A stretch of DNA of 64,000 bases from Gammaproteobacteria bacterium (lineage in GTDB: Bacteria; Pseudomonadota; Gammaproteobacteria; Granulosicoccales; Granulosicoccaceae): positions 1 to 64,000 of the forward strand of contig PDPU01000035.1 of assembly GCA_002746645.1 (NCBI GenBank). Direction: 5' to 3'. Both the position numbers and the translations under genes were made by a program. Below, one piece after another: positions 8,886-19,572 of the stretch (the first letter of the stretch is position 1; each line of letters opens with the position of its first letter). The notes under the pieces were generated by a model. The model saw only the letters and a program-made list of their open reading frames with translations. It had not been told where the DNA came from and made no database searches.

Positions 8886-10160
8886 ATGTCCAACAACGCT
8901 TTCTTCACCGGCGATCTGTCCGACCGCGACGCTGCCATCCAGGCGGCCATCAACGAGGAACTCGGCCGCCAGCGCCACGAGATCGAACTCATTGCCTCGG
9001 AGAACATCGTCTCGCGCGCCGTCATGCAGGCACAGGGTTCGGTGATGACCAACAAGTATGCCGAGGGTTATCCCGGCAAGCGCTACTACGGTGGCTGCGA
9101 ACACGTCGACACGGCCGAGGAACTGGCCATCGAGCGCGCGAAAGCGCTCTTCGCTGCGAGTTACGTCAACGTGCAGCCGCATTCCGGTGCACAGGCCAAC
9201 CAGGCAGTGTTCCTGGCGCTGCTGCAACCCGGCGATACCTTCATGGGCATGGATCTGTCCGCGGGTGGACACCTCACGCACGGCTCGCCCGTGAATCTTT
9301 CGGGCAAGTGGTTCAAGGCGGCGACCTACGGTGTCGACGACAGCACGCATCAGATCGACTACGAGGCGCTGGCCGAGCGTGCCCGCGCGGAAAGACCGAA
9401 ACTCATCATTGCCGGTGGATCGGCCTACCCGCGCCAGATCGACTTCGCGAAGTTCCGTGCCGTGGCCGATGAAGTCGGCGCGATGCTCATGGTCGACATG
9501 GCGCACTTCGCCGGCCTCGTTGCCGCGGGCAAGCACCCGAACCCGCTCGACCACGCCGATGTCGTCACCACCACCACCCACAAGACCCTGCGCGGCCCGC
9601 GCGGCGGCATGATCCTCTCGCGCAACGACGATCTCGGCAGGAAATTCAATTCTGCAGTGTTCCCGGGCCTTCAGGGCGGGCCGCTGATGCACGTGATCGC
9701 GGCCAAGGCCGTTGCCTTCGGCGAAGCGCTCGAGCCCGGATTCAAGGACTATCAACAGGCCGTCATCGACAACGCGCAGGCGCTGGCGAAGACGCTTGCC
9801 GATGGTGGTCTCGATCTCGTCTCGGGCGGCACCGACACGCATGTGCTGCTCGTTGACCTGCGGCCGAAGTCGGTCACGGGCAAGCTGGCCGAAGCGGCGC
9901 TCGGTCGCGCCGGCATTACCTGCAACAAGAACGCGATTCCGAAGGATCCCGAGTCGCCCTTCGTGACGTCGGGCATTCGTCTGGGTTCGCCCGCGGCCAC
10001 CACACGTGGCTTCGGCACGGCGGAGTTCGTCGACGTCGGGCAACTGATCCTGAAGGTCCTCGACGGGCTGGCGGCGAATGGCGAGGAGGGCAATGCGGCC
10101 GTGGAAGCCGAGGTGCTCGAAGCCGTGACCGCGCTGACCGGTCGTTTTCCGATCTACTGA
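8886..10160 (+). CDS. glyA: Serine hydroxymethyltransferase
   Basis: PLP enzyme interconverting serine plus tetrahydrofolate with glycine plus 5,10-methylene-THF, the main one-carbon source. The 424-residue protein starts at [15 protein letters not shown], which aligns with the usual GlyA N-terminus; a longer upstream frame is not plausible because it reads through the intergenic gap. PLP-binding K233 is in [15 protein letters not shown], with the substrate-site motif [10 protein letters not shown] near 35-44 and [13 protein letters not shown] near 58-70. Its last 7 bp overlap the 3' end of the convergent iron permease gene. Confidence 0.98.
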   Translation: MSNNAFFTGDLSDRDAAIQAAINEELGRQRHEIELIASENIVSRAVMQAQGSVMTNKYAEGYPGKRYYGGCEHVDTAEELAIERAKALFAASYVNVQPHSGAQANQAVFLALLQPGDTFMGMDLSAGGHLTHGSPVNLSGKWFKAATYGVDDSTHQIDYEALAERARAERPKLIIAGGSAYPRQIDFAKFRAVADEVGAMLMVDMAHFAGLVAAGKHPNPLDHADVVTTTTHKTLRGPRGGMILSRNDDLGRKFNSAVFPGLQGGPLMHVIAAKAVAFGEALEPGFKDYQQAVIDNAQALAKTLADGGLDLVSGGTDTHVLLVDLRPKSVTGKLAEAALGRAGITCNKNAIPKDPESPFVTSGIRLGSPAATTRGFGTAEFVDVGQLILKVLDGLAANGEEGNAAVEAEVLEAVTALTGRFPIY

Positions 10161-10182
10161 GGTTCCGATCTACCGAGGTTCC
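10151..10182. repeat. 16-bp direct tandem duplication at the glyA/permease 3' junction
   Basis: GATCTACTGAGGTTCC at 10151-10166 is followed immediately by GATCTACCGAGGTTCC (one mismatch). The first copy carries both the glyA stop and the stop of the convergent permease gene. Looks like a local slippage or duplication event. Confidence 0.9.
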
Positions 10183-12067
10183 GGTGCAGTTTTCCGGTTG
10201 ATGGTTGCAGGTGCGTTGGCCAGGCATGGGCGCACCTGCAAGCCTGCGGTGTCGAGTCTCTGTCCGAGTCGCTCACCGACTCTCTGGCCAGTGCACGAGA
10301 GCGATCGATGCTCAGGCTCAGGAGAATGACGGGCAGAAGGCCCGCCGCAACGATGAGCAGCGCACCGAGTGACGCCTGACCAAGCAGTTCGTCCGACGCA
10401 TACTGGTAGACGTGCGTGGCAAGCGTGTCGAAATTGAAGGGGCGCAGCAGCAGTGTTGCCGGCAGTTCCTTCATGCAGTCGACAAACACCACGATTGCCG
10501 CGGTCAGTACACCACCCTGCACCAGCGGCAGGTGAATGCGCCGCAGGATGCTGCCCGCGTCGTGGCCGAGCGAACGGGCCGCGTCGTCCATGTTCGGACT
10601 GATCTTCTTCATGCTGGCGTCGACGGCACCATGGGCAACGGTGAGAAAACGCACCGTGTAGGCGAATACCAGCGCGAACACCGTACCGCTCAGCAGCAGG
10701 CCGGTGGATACGCCGAACCAGTGTTCGGCCAGATCGCTGAGGCGGTTGTCGACGGCAGCAAAGGGGATGATCACGCCGACGGCGAGCACGGCGCCCGGAA
10801 CGGCATAGCCGAGGCAGGAGATGGCAACGGTCGCATCCAGCCAGCGGCTGCCGGCAAGGCGCCGACTGTAGGCGAGCAGGATACCGATGACGAGTGTGCA
10901 GAGCACGGTGATCGCCGCCAGCAACAGCGAATGCAGCGCAGCTTCGCGAAAGTCCGGTGTCCAGGATTCGGCAAAGTACTGGATCGAGAGCCGTGTCAGC
11001 AGGAAGGCCGGCACGGCGAAGCCGAGCAGCACCGGCAGGACACACCAGAGCGTCGCGCCGAGGCGAGCCCGGCCGGCGAGCGGCAGACGTTCGAAGGCAC
11101 GAAAGCGACTGCCGCTTGCCTGATGCTGGCGCTGGCCACGACGACCGAGCCGTTCGAGTCCGACAAGGAGGGCCACGATCAGCAGCATCAGCGAGGCGAT
11201 CTGCGCCGCGCCGCCGAGGTTGTTCATGCCGAGCCAGGTGTCGTAGAGTCCGAGTGAGAGGGTGCGTACGGCAAAGTAGTCGACGGTGCCGAAGTCGTTG
11301 ATCGTTTCCATCATCACCATGGCCAGGCCGATGGCAATGCTCGGGCGCGCCATCGGCAAGGCGACGCGGAGGAAGCTCTGCCACTGGCTCGCACCGAGTG
11401 CCTGCGCCGCTTCGAGCGTCGACGCGCTCTGTTCGAGAAAGGCGGCACGCGCAAGGATGTACACGTAGGGGTACATCACGAGCGTCATGACGATGATCGC
11501 GCCCGGCAGGGTGCGGATGTCGGGAAACCAGTAATCGCGCGCCAGTTGCCAGCCGAAGATCTCGCGCAGCGTGGACTGGACAGGGCCTGCGAACTCGAGG
11601 AAATCGGTATAGAGATAGGCGATCACGTAGGCCGGTACGGCAAAGGGCAACAGCAGCGCCCAGGAAAGGATCCGCCGCCCCGGAAACTCGTGGTGGGTGA
11701 CGAGCCATGCCGTCGACACGCCAATGCCCACCGTGCCGATGGCGACGCCCAGCATCAGCAGCAACGTGGTGGTGATGTAGTGCCCCAGCACCGTCGAGAC
11801 GAGGTGCGGCCAGATGTTGTCGGAAGGGTTCAGCGCCAGCCAGAATACGGCAAGGATCGGCAGACCGACGATCAGCGCGACAAGGGTAGGCGCCGCGGTC
11901 CAGAAGCCCGCTCGTCGCCAGGCCTTCCGCTCATCGGCGGAGACGCCCGGTTCAAGGGGCGAGGGCGCCCGGTGGATAGTCGGTGCAGCGACCGCGTCGG
12001 CGTGGATGTTGCCGACGCGGCCGATGATGGCTCGTTCGTTCGATCGACTGCGCATGGCAATCGACAT
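10154..12067 (-). CDS. Ferric iron ABC transporter permease (FbpB type)
   Basis: A 637-residue inner-membrane permease with two tandem six-helix binding-protein-dependent modules, as in FbpB/SfuB. Helices begin at about residue 55 ([19 protein letters not shown]) and each half has an EAA-like loop ([19 protein letters not shown] and [21 protein letters not shown]). It begins a few bases after the stop of the iron-binding protein gene, so the two form an operon. The ATG at 12067 directly abuts an AGGA, so the in-frame ATG at 12055 may be the true start. The expected ATPase partner (FbpC) is not in this window. The C-terminus overlaps glyA by 7 bp in convergent orientation. Confidence 0.92.
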   Translation of the reverse strand: MSIAMRSRSNERAIIGRVGNIHADAVAAPTIHRAPSPLEPGVSADERKAWRRAGFWTAAPTLVALIVGLPILAVFWLALNPSDNIWPHLVSTVLGHYITTTLLLMLGVAIGTVGIGVSTAWLVTHHEFPGRRILSWALLLPFAVPAYVIAYLYTDFLEFAGPVQSTLREIFGWQLARDYWFPDIRTLPGAIIVMTLVMYPYVYILARAAFLEQSASTLEAAQALGASQWQSFLRVALPMARPSIAIGLAMVMMETINDFGTVDYFAVRTLSLGLYDTWLGMNNLGGAAQIASLMLLIVALLVGLERLGRRGQRQHQASGSRFRAFERLPLAGRARLGATLWCVLPVLLGFAVPAFLLTRLSIQYFAESWTPDFREAALHSLLLAAITVLCTLVIGILLAYSRRLAGSRWLDATVAISCLGYAVPGAVLAVGVIIPFAAVDNRLSDLAEHWFGVSTGLLLSGTVFALVFAYTVRFLTVAHGAVDASMKKISPNMDDAARSLGHDAGSILRRIHLPLVQGGVLTAAIVVFVDCMKELPATLLLRPFNFDTLATHVYQYASDELLGQASLGALLIVAAGLLPVILLSLSIDRSRALARESVSDSDRDSTPQACRCAHAWPTHLQPSTGKLHRNLGRSEPQ

Positions 12068-12069
12068 TC

Positions 12070-13092
12070 CTAGTCGTCGTAGCCAACCTCATCGACGAGT
12101 TTGCTGGCGCGTTTGCGGTTGGCGGCGACTTCCGAGAGCGGCAGCGTATCGGCCTTGAATTCGCCCCAGGAGGCAACGAGCTCCGAGGCAGGCACGCCGG
12201 GGTTGACCGGGTACTCGTGGTTGACTGAGGCATACATGGACTGAGCTTCGTCGCTGGCGAGGAATTCCATGAGTTTCAGCGCGTTTTCACGGTTCGGCGC
12301 CGCCTTGGTCATGAACATGCCGCTGATGTTCATGTGGGTGCCACGATCATCCTGATTGGGGAAGACGATGTTCACGGTTTCGGCGGCCGGTGCCTGCTCG
12401 GGGTCACTGAGCATCACACCCATGTAGTAGGTGTTGATGACGGCAACGTCGCATTCACCTTCCGCGACGGCCTTGACCTGAGCGCGGTCGTTGCCCTGAG
12501 GCTTTCTTGCGAGGTTGTCCCGGACACCTTCGAGCCAGGTGCGAGCGGCCTCTTCACCTTCGGCGGCGATGACCGAAGCAATGAGTTCCACCATGTAGTC
12601 GTGCTTGCCGCTGCGCGTGCAGATGCGACCCTTCCATTCGGGTTTCGCGAGGTCGGCGTAGGACTTGATTGCACCTTCTTCGACGCGGTCGGCCGAAGTC
12701 ACGATGATGCGCCCACGGCGGGTGAGGCCGAACCAGAAATTCTCGGGATCGCGGTAGTTGTCGGGGATGGCCTCGGTGAGTACCTCGCTCTCGACCGCCT
12801 GACTGACGCCGGTTTCCTTGCCGAGCGCGAGGTTGCCTGCGTTGGTCACGAGCACAAGGTCAGCGGGGCTGTTGCTGCCCTCGTTCTGGAGGCGTTCGAT
12901 CAGACCCTTCTTGGCGAACACGGTATTGACCTTGATGCCGGTGGCCTCGGTGAAGGCATCGAACATCGGTTCGGTCAGAAAGGGCTGACGGTAGGAGTAG
13001 ACGTTGACTTCCTCGGCGGCGATAGCCGGAGCAACGGTGCTCAGGGCGAGGACGGCGGTCGAGACGAGCTGGAACAGGCGTTTGCGTAACAT
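12070..13092 (-). CDS. Periplasmic ferric iron-binding protein (FbpA/FutA type)
   Basis: Substrate-binding protein of a ferric iron ABC transporter, 340 residues from the ATG at 13092 (the upstream TTG at 13131 is less likely). The signal peptide MLRKRLFQLVSTAVLALSTV ends at APAIA before AEEVNVYSYRQPFL. Tyr pair Y222/Y223 in NTYYMGV and the early VYSYR match the tyrosine-rich iron site of FbpA/FutA proteins, and SADRV, KPEWKGRICTR and MNISGMFMTKAAPN are typical of the family. It is first in a two-gene operon with the permease. A Fur-box-like sequence lies 35-53 bp upstream, consistent with iron repression. Confidence 0.94.
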   Translation of the reverse strand: MLRKRLFQLVSTAVLALSTVAPAIAAEEVNVYSYRQPFLTEPMFDAFTEATGIKVNTVFAKKGLIERLQNEGSNSPADLVLVTNAGNLALGKETGVSQAVESEVLTEAIPDNYRDPENFWFGLTRRGRIIVTSADRVEEGAIKSYADLAKPEWKGRICTRSGKHDYMVELIASVIAAEGEEAARTWLEGVRDNLARKPQGNDRAQVKAVAEGECDVAVINTYYMGVMLSDPEQAPAAETVNIVFPNQDDRGTHMNISGMFMTKAAPNRENALKLMEFLASDEAQSMYASVNHEYPVNPGVPASELVASWGEFKADTLPLSEVAANRKRASKLVDEVGYDD

Positions 13093-13126
13093 GATGTCGG
13101 AATGCGTTGATGGGTTGACTGACTCC

Positions 13127-13145
13127 GACAATGATAATGCGAACC
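13127..13145. promoter_or_regulatory. Candidate Fur box upstream of the iron uptake operon
   Basis: The 19-mer starting GACAATGATAAT matches the classical Fur consensus at 13 of 19 positions, with 11 of the first 12 identical. It lies 35-53 bp upstream of the iron-binding protein ATG, where a promoter would be. Only the left half is strong, so one half-site is weak. Confidence 0.55.
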
Positions 13146-13180
13146 ACTAGCGTTTAAAACACATGAAATGTGGGGTTATC

Positions 13181-14038
13181 TCAGGAAGCGGGGTTGATTC
13201 GGCCTCGGCCTCTGGAAGGCATGAGGATGCCGTGGCGCGGCGAGAACAGAAACACGAACAGGAAGACGCCGGTCATGATCACCACGATGGTGGGTGCCGG
13301 TGCGCTGTCGATGTAGTAGCTGAGGAACACACCGAGCGTGGTCGCGAGGGCGCCCACCAGCATCGCCACCCACAGCATGTGTTCGATACGATGGGTGATG
13401 AGAAACGCGATGGCACCCGGGGCGATCAGCACCGCGATGACGAGAATGATGCCGGTGGCCTTGATGGCCGAAACGATCAGCAGCGAGAGCATCATGAGCA
13501 GAAGGTAATGAAGTCGTGTTGTCGGCAGGCCGACGACTCCGGCATGCTGGGGGTCGAACACGTAGAGGATGAGGTCGCGCCGCAGCACCAGCGTGATCAC
13601 GAGTACCGGCAGGGTCAGCGCTGCCGTGTTCAGGCAGTCCCGCCAGGATACGCCGAGCATGTCACCGAACAGCACGTGATCGAGGTGCAGTTCGGTCTCG
13701 ATCTGCGTGAAGAGAAACACCCCGAGGGCGAAGAGCGAACTGAACACGATACCCATTACGGTGTCTTCCTTGAGCCGTGAGTTTTCGCTGAGGTAGCCCG
13801 TGGCGACGGCGCAGAGCAGGCCGCTGGCAAAGGCACCGATGCTGAATGGCAGGCCGAGCATCCAGGCGATGACGATGCCCGGAAGAACGGCGTGCGACAC
13901 GGCGTCACCCATCAGTGACCAGCCCTTGAGCACCAGCAGGCAGGAAAGCGCAGCGGCCGGCACCGACACGAACAGGCCGATCAGGAGTGCCTGACGCATG
14001 TAGTCAGGAGTGAGCGGCTCCATGAAGAATTCGAGCAT
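13181..14038 (-). CDS. sitD: Mn/Fe/Zn ABC transporter permease (SitD/MntD-like)
   Basis: Inner-membrane permease of the ABC-3 family, 285 residues with about eight hydrophobic helices. Family motifs are KGWSLMGDAVSHAVLPGIVIA near the N-terminus and VIAVLIAPGAIAFLI. It is the last gene of a four-gene operon encoding binding protein, ATPase and two permeases, and its ATG shares one base with the stop of the preceding permease (TGATG). The C-terminal tail is basic and short. Metal specificity is inferred from the linked mntR; manganese is most likely, though SitABCD systems can also carry ferrous iron. Confidence 0.92.
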   Translation of the reverse strand: MLEFFMEPLTPDYMRQALLIGLFVSVPAAALSCLLVLKGWSLMGDAVSHAVLPGIVIAWMLGLPFSIGAFASGLLCAVATGYLSENSRLKEDTVMGIVFSSLFALGVFLFTQIETELHLDHVLFGDMLGVSWRDCLNTAALTLPVLVITLVLRRDLILYVFDPQHAGVVGLPTTRLHYLLLMMLSLLIVSAIKATGIILVIAVLIAPGAIAFLITHRIEHMLWVAMLVGALATTLGVFLSYYIDSAPAPTIVVIMTGVFLFVFLFSPRHGILMPSRGRGRINPAS

Positions 14039-14994
14039 CAGGGCAGCCTCGTTTCAGGCGTGTCACCGGTTTCGCTGCCGGGGGTGTCGTACGCGTGTAC
14101 TCCTCCTCCGGGCAAGGCGTAGTCCGGCGCGTCGCGATCATGTTCGGCCAGCCGTTTCGCCGCGCGTCGTCGTGTGGCAATGAGGCCATGTTCGGGCGCA
14201 AACAGCAAGGCGGCCACGAACACCGCCGTCATCAGCAGCACGATCATGGCACCTGTCGCACCGTCGACGAAGTAGCTTGCCCATGCCCCGAGCGCGCTGC
14301 ACACGACACCGATCGCCACGCTGATCTGCAGTACGCGATCGAAGCGGTTGCTCAGGAGGTAGGCCGTGGCGCCGGGTGTCACCACCATGGCGATGACGAG
14401 AAAGGCACCGACCGTCTGCAGCGCAGCGACCGTCGACGCGCTCAGCAGTGTGAAGAAGAGTATCTTCAGGGTAGTGGTACGGAGACCGATCGAATGCGCA
14501 TGGATTTCGTCGAAGAACACCACCATGAGGTCTTTCCAGAACACCAGCAAGGCACCGAGCGTGACGCAGCCGATGATGGCGAGTTGCGTGGAGTCGAAAG
14601 GTGTGATGGCAAGGATGTTGCCGAAGACGATCGTCTGGATGTTCACGGACGTGAGAGAGAGCGACACCATGAACAGGCCCAGACCGAAGAAACCCGTGAA
14701 GATGAGGCCGATCACGGCGTCGGTTCGGAGAGCCGAGCGGTCGGAGATGAACAGCATCGCGGCCGCGGCAAGCCCGCCTGAAATGAAGGCACCTACCGAA
14801 TAGGGAAGGCCCAGCATGTAGGCGCCGGCGACGCCCGGCACCACCGAGTGCGAGAGTGCATCGCCGATCAGCGACCAGCCCTTGAGCATGAGGTAGGCGC
14901 TCAGGAACGCGCAGATGGCCCCGACCAGTGCAGAGCACCAGATGGCATTGACCATGTAGTCGTAGGTGAAGGGTTCGAGCAGCGTCTCGATCAT
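14038..14994 (-). CDS. sitC: Mn/Fe/Zn ABC transporter permease (SitC/MntC-like)
   Basis: ABC-3 family permease, 318 residues, paralogous to the next gene. It has [21 protein letters not shown], the same conserved cytoplasmic helix as SitD, and [15 protein letters not shown]. About eight or nine helices occupy residues 15-275; the C-terminal 40 residues are hydrophilic and His/Arg/Asp-rich. It overlaps the ATPase gene by 4 bp (ATGA) and sitD by one base, so the operon is translationally coupled. It presumably forms a heterodimeric channel with SitD. Confidence 0.92.
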   Translation of the reverse strand: MIETLLEPFTYDYMVNAIWCSALVGAICAFLSAYLMLKGWSLIGDALSHSVVPGVAGAYMLGLPYSVGAFISGGLAAAAMLFISDRSALRTDAVIGLIFTGFFGLGLFMVSLSLTSVNIQTIVFGNILAITPFDSTQLAIIGCVTLGALLVFWKDLMVVFFDEIHAHSIGLRTTTLKILFFTLLSASTVAALQTVGAFLVIAMVVTPGATAYLLSNRFDRVLQISVAIGVVCSALGAWASYFVDGATGAMIVLLMTAVFVAALLFAPEHGLIATRRRAAKRLAEHDRDAPDYALPGGGVHAYDTPGSETGDTPETRLP

Positions 14995-15899
14995 GGTGCG
15001 TCCCGGCCTTCGCCTTCACCGTAGAGCACCACGGGACGTTCATCATCGGTGATGACCGTGACCCGGCGCTGGTCGTCATCTTCGTGCAGTTCGGGGCCAC
15101 CGAGTTCGTGAAAGCGCAATGTGCCGCCGAAGGCCTGTTGCAGGTTGGCCTGGGTGAACACGGTTTCGGTGGGGCCGTAGTCGAGCACGCGGCGGTAGAT
15201 CAGCGCAACCTGATCGCAGAACTGGGGCACGCTGCCGAGGTTGTGGGTGGAGACCAGCAGCACCCGTCCTTCGTCGCGGAGTTCCCTGAGCAGCGCGATG
15301 ATGGCATCTTCGGTGGTGACATCGACGCCGGTGAAGGGTTCGTCGAGCAGTATGACCTCGCCTTCCTGAGCGAGCGCCCGGGCAAGAAAGACACGCTTTT
15401 TCTGTCCACCGGAAAGCTCGCCGATCTGGCGTTTTCGGTAGTCGCTCATGCCGACGCGTTCGAGTGCGTGCTCGACCTTTTCGTGATCGATGGCCGTGGG
15501 GTGTCTGAAAAGCCCCATGTGACCGTAGCGACCCATCATCACCACGTCTTCGACGAGCACCGGAAAGTTCCAGTCGACTTCCTCGTTCTGCGGCACGTAG
15601 GCGACGGTGTTGCGCTTGACCTTGCCGCCGGCCTGTCCGAGGATCGATACCGTGCCCGAGGCCAGGGGCACGAGCCCCATGATGGCCTTGAACAGCGTGG
15701 ACTTGCCCGAGCCGTTGATCCCGACAAGCGCCGCAATGCTGCCTTTGGGTATCGCGAAGCTGGCATGATCGAGCGCCATGTGACCGTTCCGGTAGATGAC
15801 ACTGACCTCGTCCGCGCAAATGCCGGGCACGGCGTCGGGGTTCGTTGTACGCAGACCGACCCTCGGTGCGGTCTGCGCTGTCGATGTGGCGGAATTCAT
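14991..15899 (-). CDS. sitB: Mn/Fe/Zn ABC transporter ATPase (SitB/MntB-like)
   Basis: Cytoplasmic ATPase of the metal importer, 302 residues. Walker A is GINGSGKST (60-68), the signature is [15 protein letters not shown] and Walker B is [12 protein letters not shown], with the switch His in [11 protein letters not shown]. Compared with typical family members it has about 25 extra residues before the ABC domain and an acidic tail. It starts inside the stop codon region of the binding-protein gene (4-bp overlap) and overlaps sitC by 4 bp. Confidence 0.94.
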   Translation of the reverse strand: MNSATSTAQTAPRVGLRTTNPDAVPGICADEVSVIYRNGHMALDHASFAIPKGSIAALVGINGSGKSTLFKAIMGLVPLASGTVSILGQAGGKVKRNTVAYVPQNEEVDWNFPVLVEDVVMMGRYGHMGLFRHPTAIDHEKVEHALERVGMSDYRKRQIGELSGGQKKRVFLARALAQEGEVILLDEPFTGVDVTTEDAIIALLRELRDEGRVLLVSTHNLGSVPQFCDQVALIYRRVLDYGPTETVFTQANLQQAFGGTLRFHELGGPELHEDDDQRRVTVITDDERPVVLYGEGEGRDAP

Positions 15900-16969
15900 T
15901 GTGACGCAGACTGTTGTTGTTGTTCGAGTCCGCGGGTAAGACCCGCAACGATGGTTTCGGTGGTCACGCGCAGCAGGTCGAGATAGCTGGGTACCGGTCC
16001 ATCAGCCTCGCTGAGTGAATCGACGTACAGAACACCGCCGTACAGCGCGTCGGTTTCTCGTGCGACCTGCTGGGCCGGTTTGGCTGACACCGTGCTTTCG
16101 CTGAAAACGGCAGGAATGTCATTCGCACGCACCGTGTCGATGACATGCCTGACCTGTTGCGGTGTGCCCTGGGCATCGGCGTTGATGGGCCAGAGAAAGA
16201 GTTCCTTGAGGCCGAGATCGCGAGCGAGATAACTGAACGCCCCTTCACTCGATACCAGCCAGCGCTTGTCTTCGGGAATGCTGTCGAGTTCTTCGTGCAA
16301 GGGACCGAGTGTGGCTTCGATTTCGCCCTTGTAGCGTTCGGCGTTGGCACGATAGTAGTCGGCGTTGTCGGCATCGGCTGCGGCCATCGCCTCGGCGATG
16401 TTGTCGACATAGATCGTGGCGCTCGCCGGGCTCATCCAGGCATGCGGATTCGGCTTGCCGTCGTAGGGGCCACTGGTGATGCTGATCGGCTCGACACCAT
16501 CACTGAGCACCACCTCCGGCACGCCGTCGAGGCGCGCGAGAAACTTCTCGAACCAGAGTTCGAGATTCAATCCGTTTCTGAGCAGGAGATCGGCATTGCG
16601 AGTGCGGGCGATGTCCTGTGGCGTGGGCTGGTAGTTGTGGATCTCGGCACCCGGTTTGGTGACCGATACCACGTCGGCATGATCGCCTGCCACCTCGCTT
16701 GCCATGTCGGCGAGAACGGTGAAGGTGGTGGCGACCTGCAGGCGCTCACCCGCGCCGGTGTCTGCGACGGGTTTCGCTGATGACGCGGCGGCCTTGTCGG
16801 CGTCCGCTTCACCCTCGGACTGGGGTGCCTCGCCGCCGCAGGAGGTGAGCAGCAGGGCGGCGGCGACAAGCGGCGCGAGCAGGATGCTGCGACGTGACGT
16901 GGTGCGGCCGAAAGTGGTTTGACGGGACGTGCCGTGGCTGGACGCGGCGCGGTTTGAGGAATGGAACAT
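15896..16969 (-). CDS. sitA: Metal ABC transporter substrate-binding lipoprotein (SitA/MntA-like)
   Basis: Cluster A-I (PsaA/SitA-type) metal-binding lipoprotein, 357 residues from the ATG at 16969. An ATG at 17026 is in frame, but it lies only 7 bp from the palindrome that should overlap the promoter, so it would leave almost no leader. The lipobox LLLTSCGG places the lipidated Cys at residue 44, followed by an Ala/Asp/Glu-rich linker. Metal ligands are in [37 protein letters not shown] and the C-terminal YVDSLSE. First gene of the sitABCD operon; divergent from mntR. Confidence 0.93.
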   Translation of the reverse strand: MFHSSNRAASSHGTSRQTTFGRTTSRRSILLAPLVAAALLLTSCGGEAPQSEGEADADKAAASSAKPVADTGAGERLQVATTFTVLADMASEVAGDHADVVSVTKPGAEIHNYQPTPQDIARTRNADLLLRNGLNLELWFEKFLARLDGVPEVVLSDGVEPISITSGPYDGKPNPHAWMSPASATIYVDNIAEAMAAADADNADYYRANAERYKGEIEATLGPLHEELDSIPEDKRWLVSSEGAFSYLARDLGLKELFLWPINADAQGTPQQVRHVIDTVRANDIPAVFSESTVSAKPAQQVARETDALYGGVLYVDSLSEADGPVPSYLDLLRVTTETIVAGLTRGLEQQQQSASQ

Positions 16970-17032
16970 AGGTCTGCTGTCCGATGGGCGAGGGTGATGC
17001 GCGACGGCAAGAGATGCACCGCACATGAAAAG

Positions 17033-17046
17033 TTAGGCCTGGCTAA
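17033..17046. promoter_or_regulatory. Candidate MntR operator between sitA and mntR
   Basis: The imperfect palindrome TTAGGCCTGGCTAA has complementary TTAG/CTAA ends. It lies 64 bp upstream of the preferred sitA start and upstream of the divergent mntR gene, and overlaps the likely -10 area for sitA. DtxR/MntR family operators are short AT-ended palindromes, so this is the best local candidate. The precise promoter hexamers are not clear. Confidence 0.5.
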
Positions 17047-17188
17047 AACGTTTGGCGATGGTAGCAAAGAGTAGCTGTGGTCGCAGAATGCAATTGTGGT
17101 GGTGGGGAGTAGCTGTGGTGGCGAAGGGTCAGCGTCGGGCAACGGATAGCGTCGTATGAGAGCGCAGGCGCATGGCATAATTGCCGGC

Positions 17189-17662
17189 ATGCGACATCAG
17201 CGTGGCAACAAGGCAGCGGCCGCAGCCGAACGTCCCCTCGATGATCCCGGCACTCAGGCGGAAGCCTTTGCCGTGGTGCGCCAGGCGCATCAGATGGAAC
17301 TGACCGAGGACTACGTCGAACTCATCGACGACCTCATCAGAAATCAGGGTGAGGCGCGGCTCGTCGATATCGCCGAACGCCTCGGCGTCTCTCAACCGAG
17401 CGCCAGCAAGACCGTGGCGCGACTGCAGCGTGAGGGTTACGTGACGAGCGAACCCTACCGCGCCGTGTTCCTGACCGACAAGGGCAAGGCACTCGCCGAA
17501 TCCAGTCGCCATCGTCACGATGCCGTCTATCGCTTTCTGCTCGCCATCGGTGTGTCGGCAGCAACGGCACGCATCGATTCAGAAGGTCTCGAACACCATG
17601 TATCGGAAGAAACCCTCATGGCATTCGACCGCATCATGAAGGAGCGACAATGCAACGACTGA
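17189..17662 (+). CDS. mntR: Manganese-responsive transcriptional regulator MntR
   Basis: DtxR-family repressor, about 157 residues from ATG 17189; ATG 17156 would add 11 residues, and neither has a clear ribosome site. A CATAAT element at 17176-17181 suggests very short or leaderless mRNA if 17189 is used. The winged helix contains [30 protein letters not shown], split here as [15 protein letters not shown] and [11 protein letters not shown], and the dimer/metal region has [15 protein letters not shown] and [12 protein letters not shown], matching E. coli MntR closely. It sits divergent to sitABCD, its expected target, and overlaps pyrC by 13 bp. Confidence 0.93.
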   Translation: MRHQRGNKAAAAAERPLDDPGTQAEAFAVVRQAHQMELTEDYVELIDDLIRNQGEARLVDIAERLGVSQPSASKTVARLQREGYVTSEPYRAVFLTDKGKALAESSRHRHDAVYRFLLAIGVSAATARIDSEGLEHHVSEETLMAFDRIMKERQCND

Positions 17663-18744
17663 CCCTTCGCCGCCCGGATGACTTTCATCTCCACCTCCGC
17701 GATGGCGACGTGCTCGAAGCCGTGATCGGCGCCACTGCGCGGGATTTCGCACGCGCGATCATCATGCCGAACCTCGTGCCACCGGTTGTCGATGGTGCGA
17801 TGGCAGCAAGCTACCGTGAGCGCATTCTCGCTGCGCACGACAAGGCGCTGACCCACGGCGGGCGCACGCCCGGAGGGCATGGCGCCGACGAAACGGAAGC
17901 CGCGTTCGAACCGCTCATGACGCTCTACCTCACCGATCGGACTCGCCCGGAAGCGGTCATCGAGGCGCATGCAGCGGGCATCATTCATGCGGTGAAGCTG
18001 TATCCGGCGGGTGCCACCACGAACTCCGATTCAGGCGTGACCGACATCGACAAGGTCATGCCCGTGTTCGAGGCCATGGCCGAGGCCGGCGTGATCCTGT
18101 GCATTCACGGTGAAGTCACGCACCACGATGTCGACATCTTCGACCGCGAGCAGGTGTTCATCGAGCGCGTGCTGCATCCCTTGCGAGAGCGCGTGCCGGG
18201 GCTGCGGGTGGTGCTCGAACACGTCACCACGAGCCACGGTGCCGACTACGTGCGCGAGGCGGGCGGCGAAATTGCAGGCACGCTCACGCCGCACCATCTC
18301 ATGCTCAACCGCAACCACCTCCTTGTCGGCGGTGTGCGCCCGCATTACTACTGCCTGCCCATCGTCAAGCGCGAGCGCCATCGCGAAGCGCTGGTGGCGG
18401 CGGCGACTTCCGGCAACCCGCGTTTCTTCCTCGGTACCGACAGCGCCCCGCACCGACAGGGCGACAAGGAAAGCGCCTGCGGCTGTGCCGGCGTCTTCAA
18501 TGCCGGAATGACCTTGCCCTGTCTTGCCACCGTGTTCGAGGAAGCGGGTGTGCTGGATCGGCTCGAGGCTTTCGTGTCGGAACACGGTGCACGTTTCTAC
18601 GGTCTGCCGCTGAATGAAGGGCAGGTGACGCTCGAGCGCAGCGACGCGCCGCTGCCCTTGCCCGAGCCGGTGGTGGTGGGCGCGGGTGACGAACGCATCG
18701 TGCCCTTCGATCCGGCGCAACCGATTCACTGGCGCGTGGTCTAG
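17650..18744 (+). CDS. pyrC: Dihydroorotase
   Basis: Zinc amidohydrolase of pyrimidine synthesis converting carbamoyl-aspartate to dihydroorotate, 364 residues, class II (E. coli PyrC type). Metal ligands H13 and H15 are in [10 protein letters not shown], the carboxylated lysine is K116 in [14 protein letters not shown], and later histidines are in CIHGEV and VLEHVTT. A stretch near residues 62-88 is slightly longer than in E. coli. AAGGAG precedes the ATG inside the 3' end of mntR (13-bp overlap), so translation is coupled to the metal regulator. pyrE follows 35 bp downstream. Confidence 0.96.
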   Translation: MQRLTLRRPDDFHLHLRDGDVLEAVIGATARDFARAIIMPNLVPPVVDGAMAASYRERILAAHDKALTHGGRTPGGHGADETEAAFEPLMTLYLTDRTRPEAVIEAHAAGIIHAVKLYPAGATTNSDSGVTDIDKVMPVFEAMAEAGVILCIHGEVTHHDVDIFDREQVFIERVLHPLRERVPGLRVVLEHVTTSHGADYVREAGGEIAGTLTPHHLMLNRNHLLVGGVRPHYYCLPIVKRERHREALVAAATSGNPRFFLGTDSAPHRQGDKESACGCAGVFNAGMTLPCLATVFEEAGVLDRLEAFVSEHGARFYGLPLNEGQVTLERSDAPLPLPEPVVVGAGDERIVPFDPAQPIHWRVV

Positions 18745-18779
18745 TCAAGTACCGATCAACCGAGGACACCCAGGGCCCC

Positions 18780-19475
18780 ATGTTCAGAACCAGCTTCGCC
18801 AGTCAGGAAGAAATCGCACGCGAGACCTCGCGCATGCTGCTCGAAATCGCTGCGGTGCATTTTCGCCCGAGCGAGCCCTACAGGCTGACTTCGGGTCTTG
18901 CGAGTCCGGTCTACATCGATTGCCGCAAGCTCATTTCCTTCCCGCGCATTCGCAGCACGCTCATGGACTTTGCCACCACCTCGCTGGTGCGTGGCGCAGG
19001 CTATGAAGCCTTCGATGCGGTCGCGGGTGGCGAGACGGCGGGCATTCCGTTTTCGGCCTGGATTGCCGAACGGCTCGATCTGCCCATGCAGTACGTGCGC
19101 AAGAAGCCGAAGGGTTTCGGTCGTGGCGCACGCATCGAAGGGGAAATCGAGGAGGGGCAGCGCGTGCTGCTCGTGGAAGACCTCAGCACCGACGGGGGCT
19201 CCAAGATCGGTTTCGTCGAAGCGCTCCGCGACGCCGGTGCGGTGGTCGAGCACACCTGGGTGGTGTTCAACTATGGCGTGTTCGAGAAGAGCGAGCAGGC
19301 GCTTCGCGATGCCGGGATCACGCTGCATTACCTCGCCACCTGGCACGATGTGCTTGCGGAATCCCGGCGTGCCGGGCATTTCGATGACAGCGTGCATGCC
19401 GGCGTCGAAGCTTTCCTTGCCGACCCCATCGGCTGGTCGGAAGCGCACGGTGGTGAGTACCAGCCGAAGCTCTAG
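18780..19475 (+). CDS. pyrE: Orotate phosphoribosyltransferase
   Basis: Converts orotate and PRPP to orotidine 5'-phosphate, step five of UMP synthesis. The 231-residue protein has the PRPP-binding motif [14 protein letters not shown] near 129-142 and the PRTase core [20 protein letters not shown] with the catalytic [14 protein letters not shown] loop. GAGGA lies upstream of the ATG, somewhat far. It directly follows pyrC on the same strand, so both probably form an operon. It is slightly longer than E. coli PyrE and more like the alphaproteobacterial-type form; function is not in doubt. Confidence 0.95.
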   Translation: MFRTSFASQEEIARETSRMLLEIAAVHFRPSEPYRLTSGLASPVYIDCRKLISFPRIRSTLMDFATTSLVRGAGYEAFDAVAGGETAGIPFSAWIAERLDLPMQYVRKKPKGFGRGARIEGEIEEGQRVLLVEDLSTDGGSKIGFVEALRDAGAVVEHTWVVFNYGVFEKSEQALRDAGITLHYLATWHDVLAESRRAGHFDDSVHAGVEAFLADPIGWSEAHGGEYQPKL

Positions 19476-19572
19476 CGTGGGTCAGGCCAGCCGTTTCCGC
19501 CGGTTCGCCATGCATGCGCCAGTGCGTATGGTGTGACCTGACGACAACCGTGAGCCAGAGCGAGAGAGCTTC

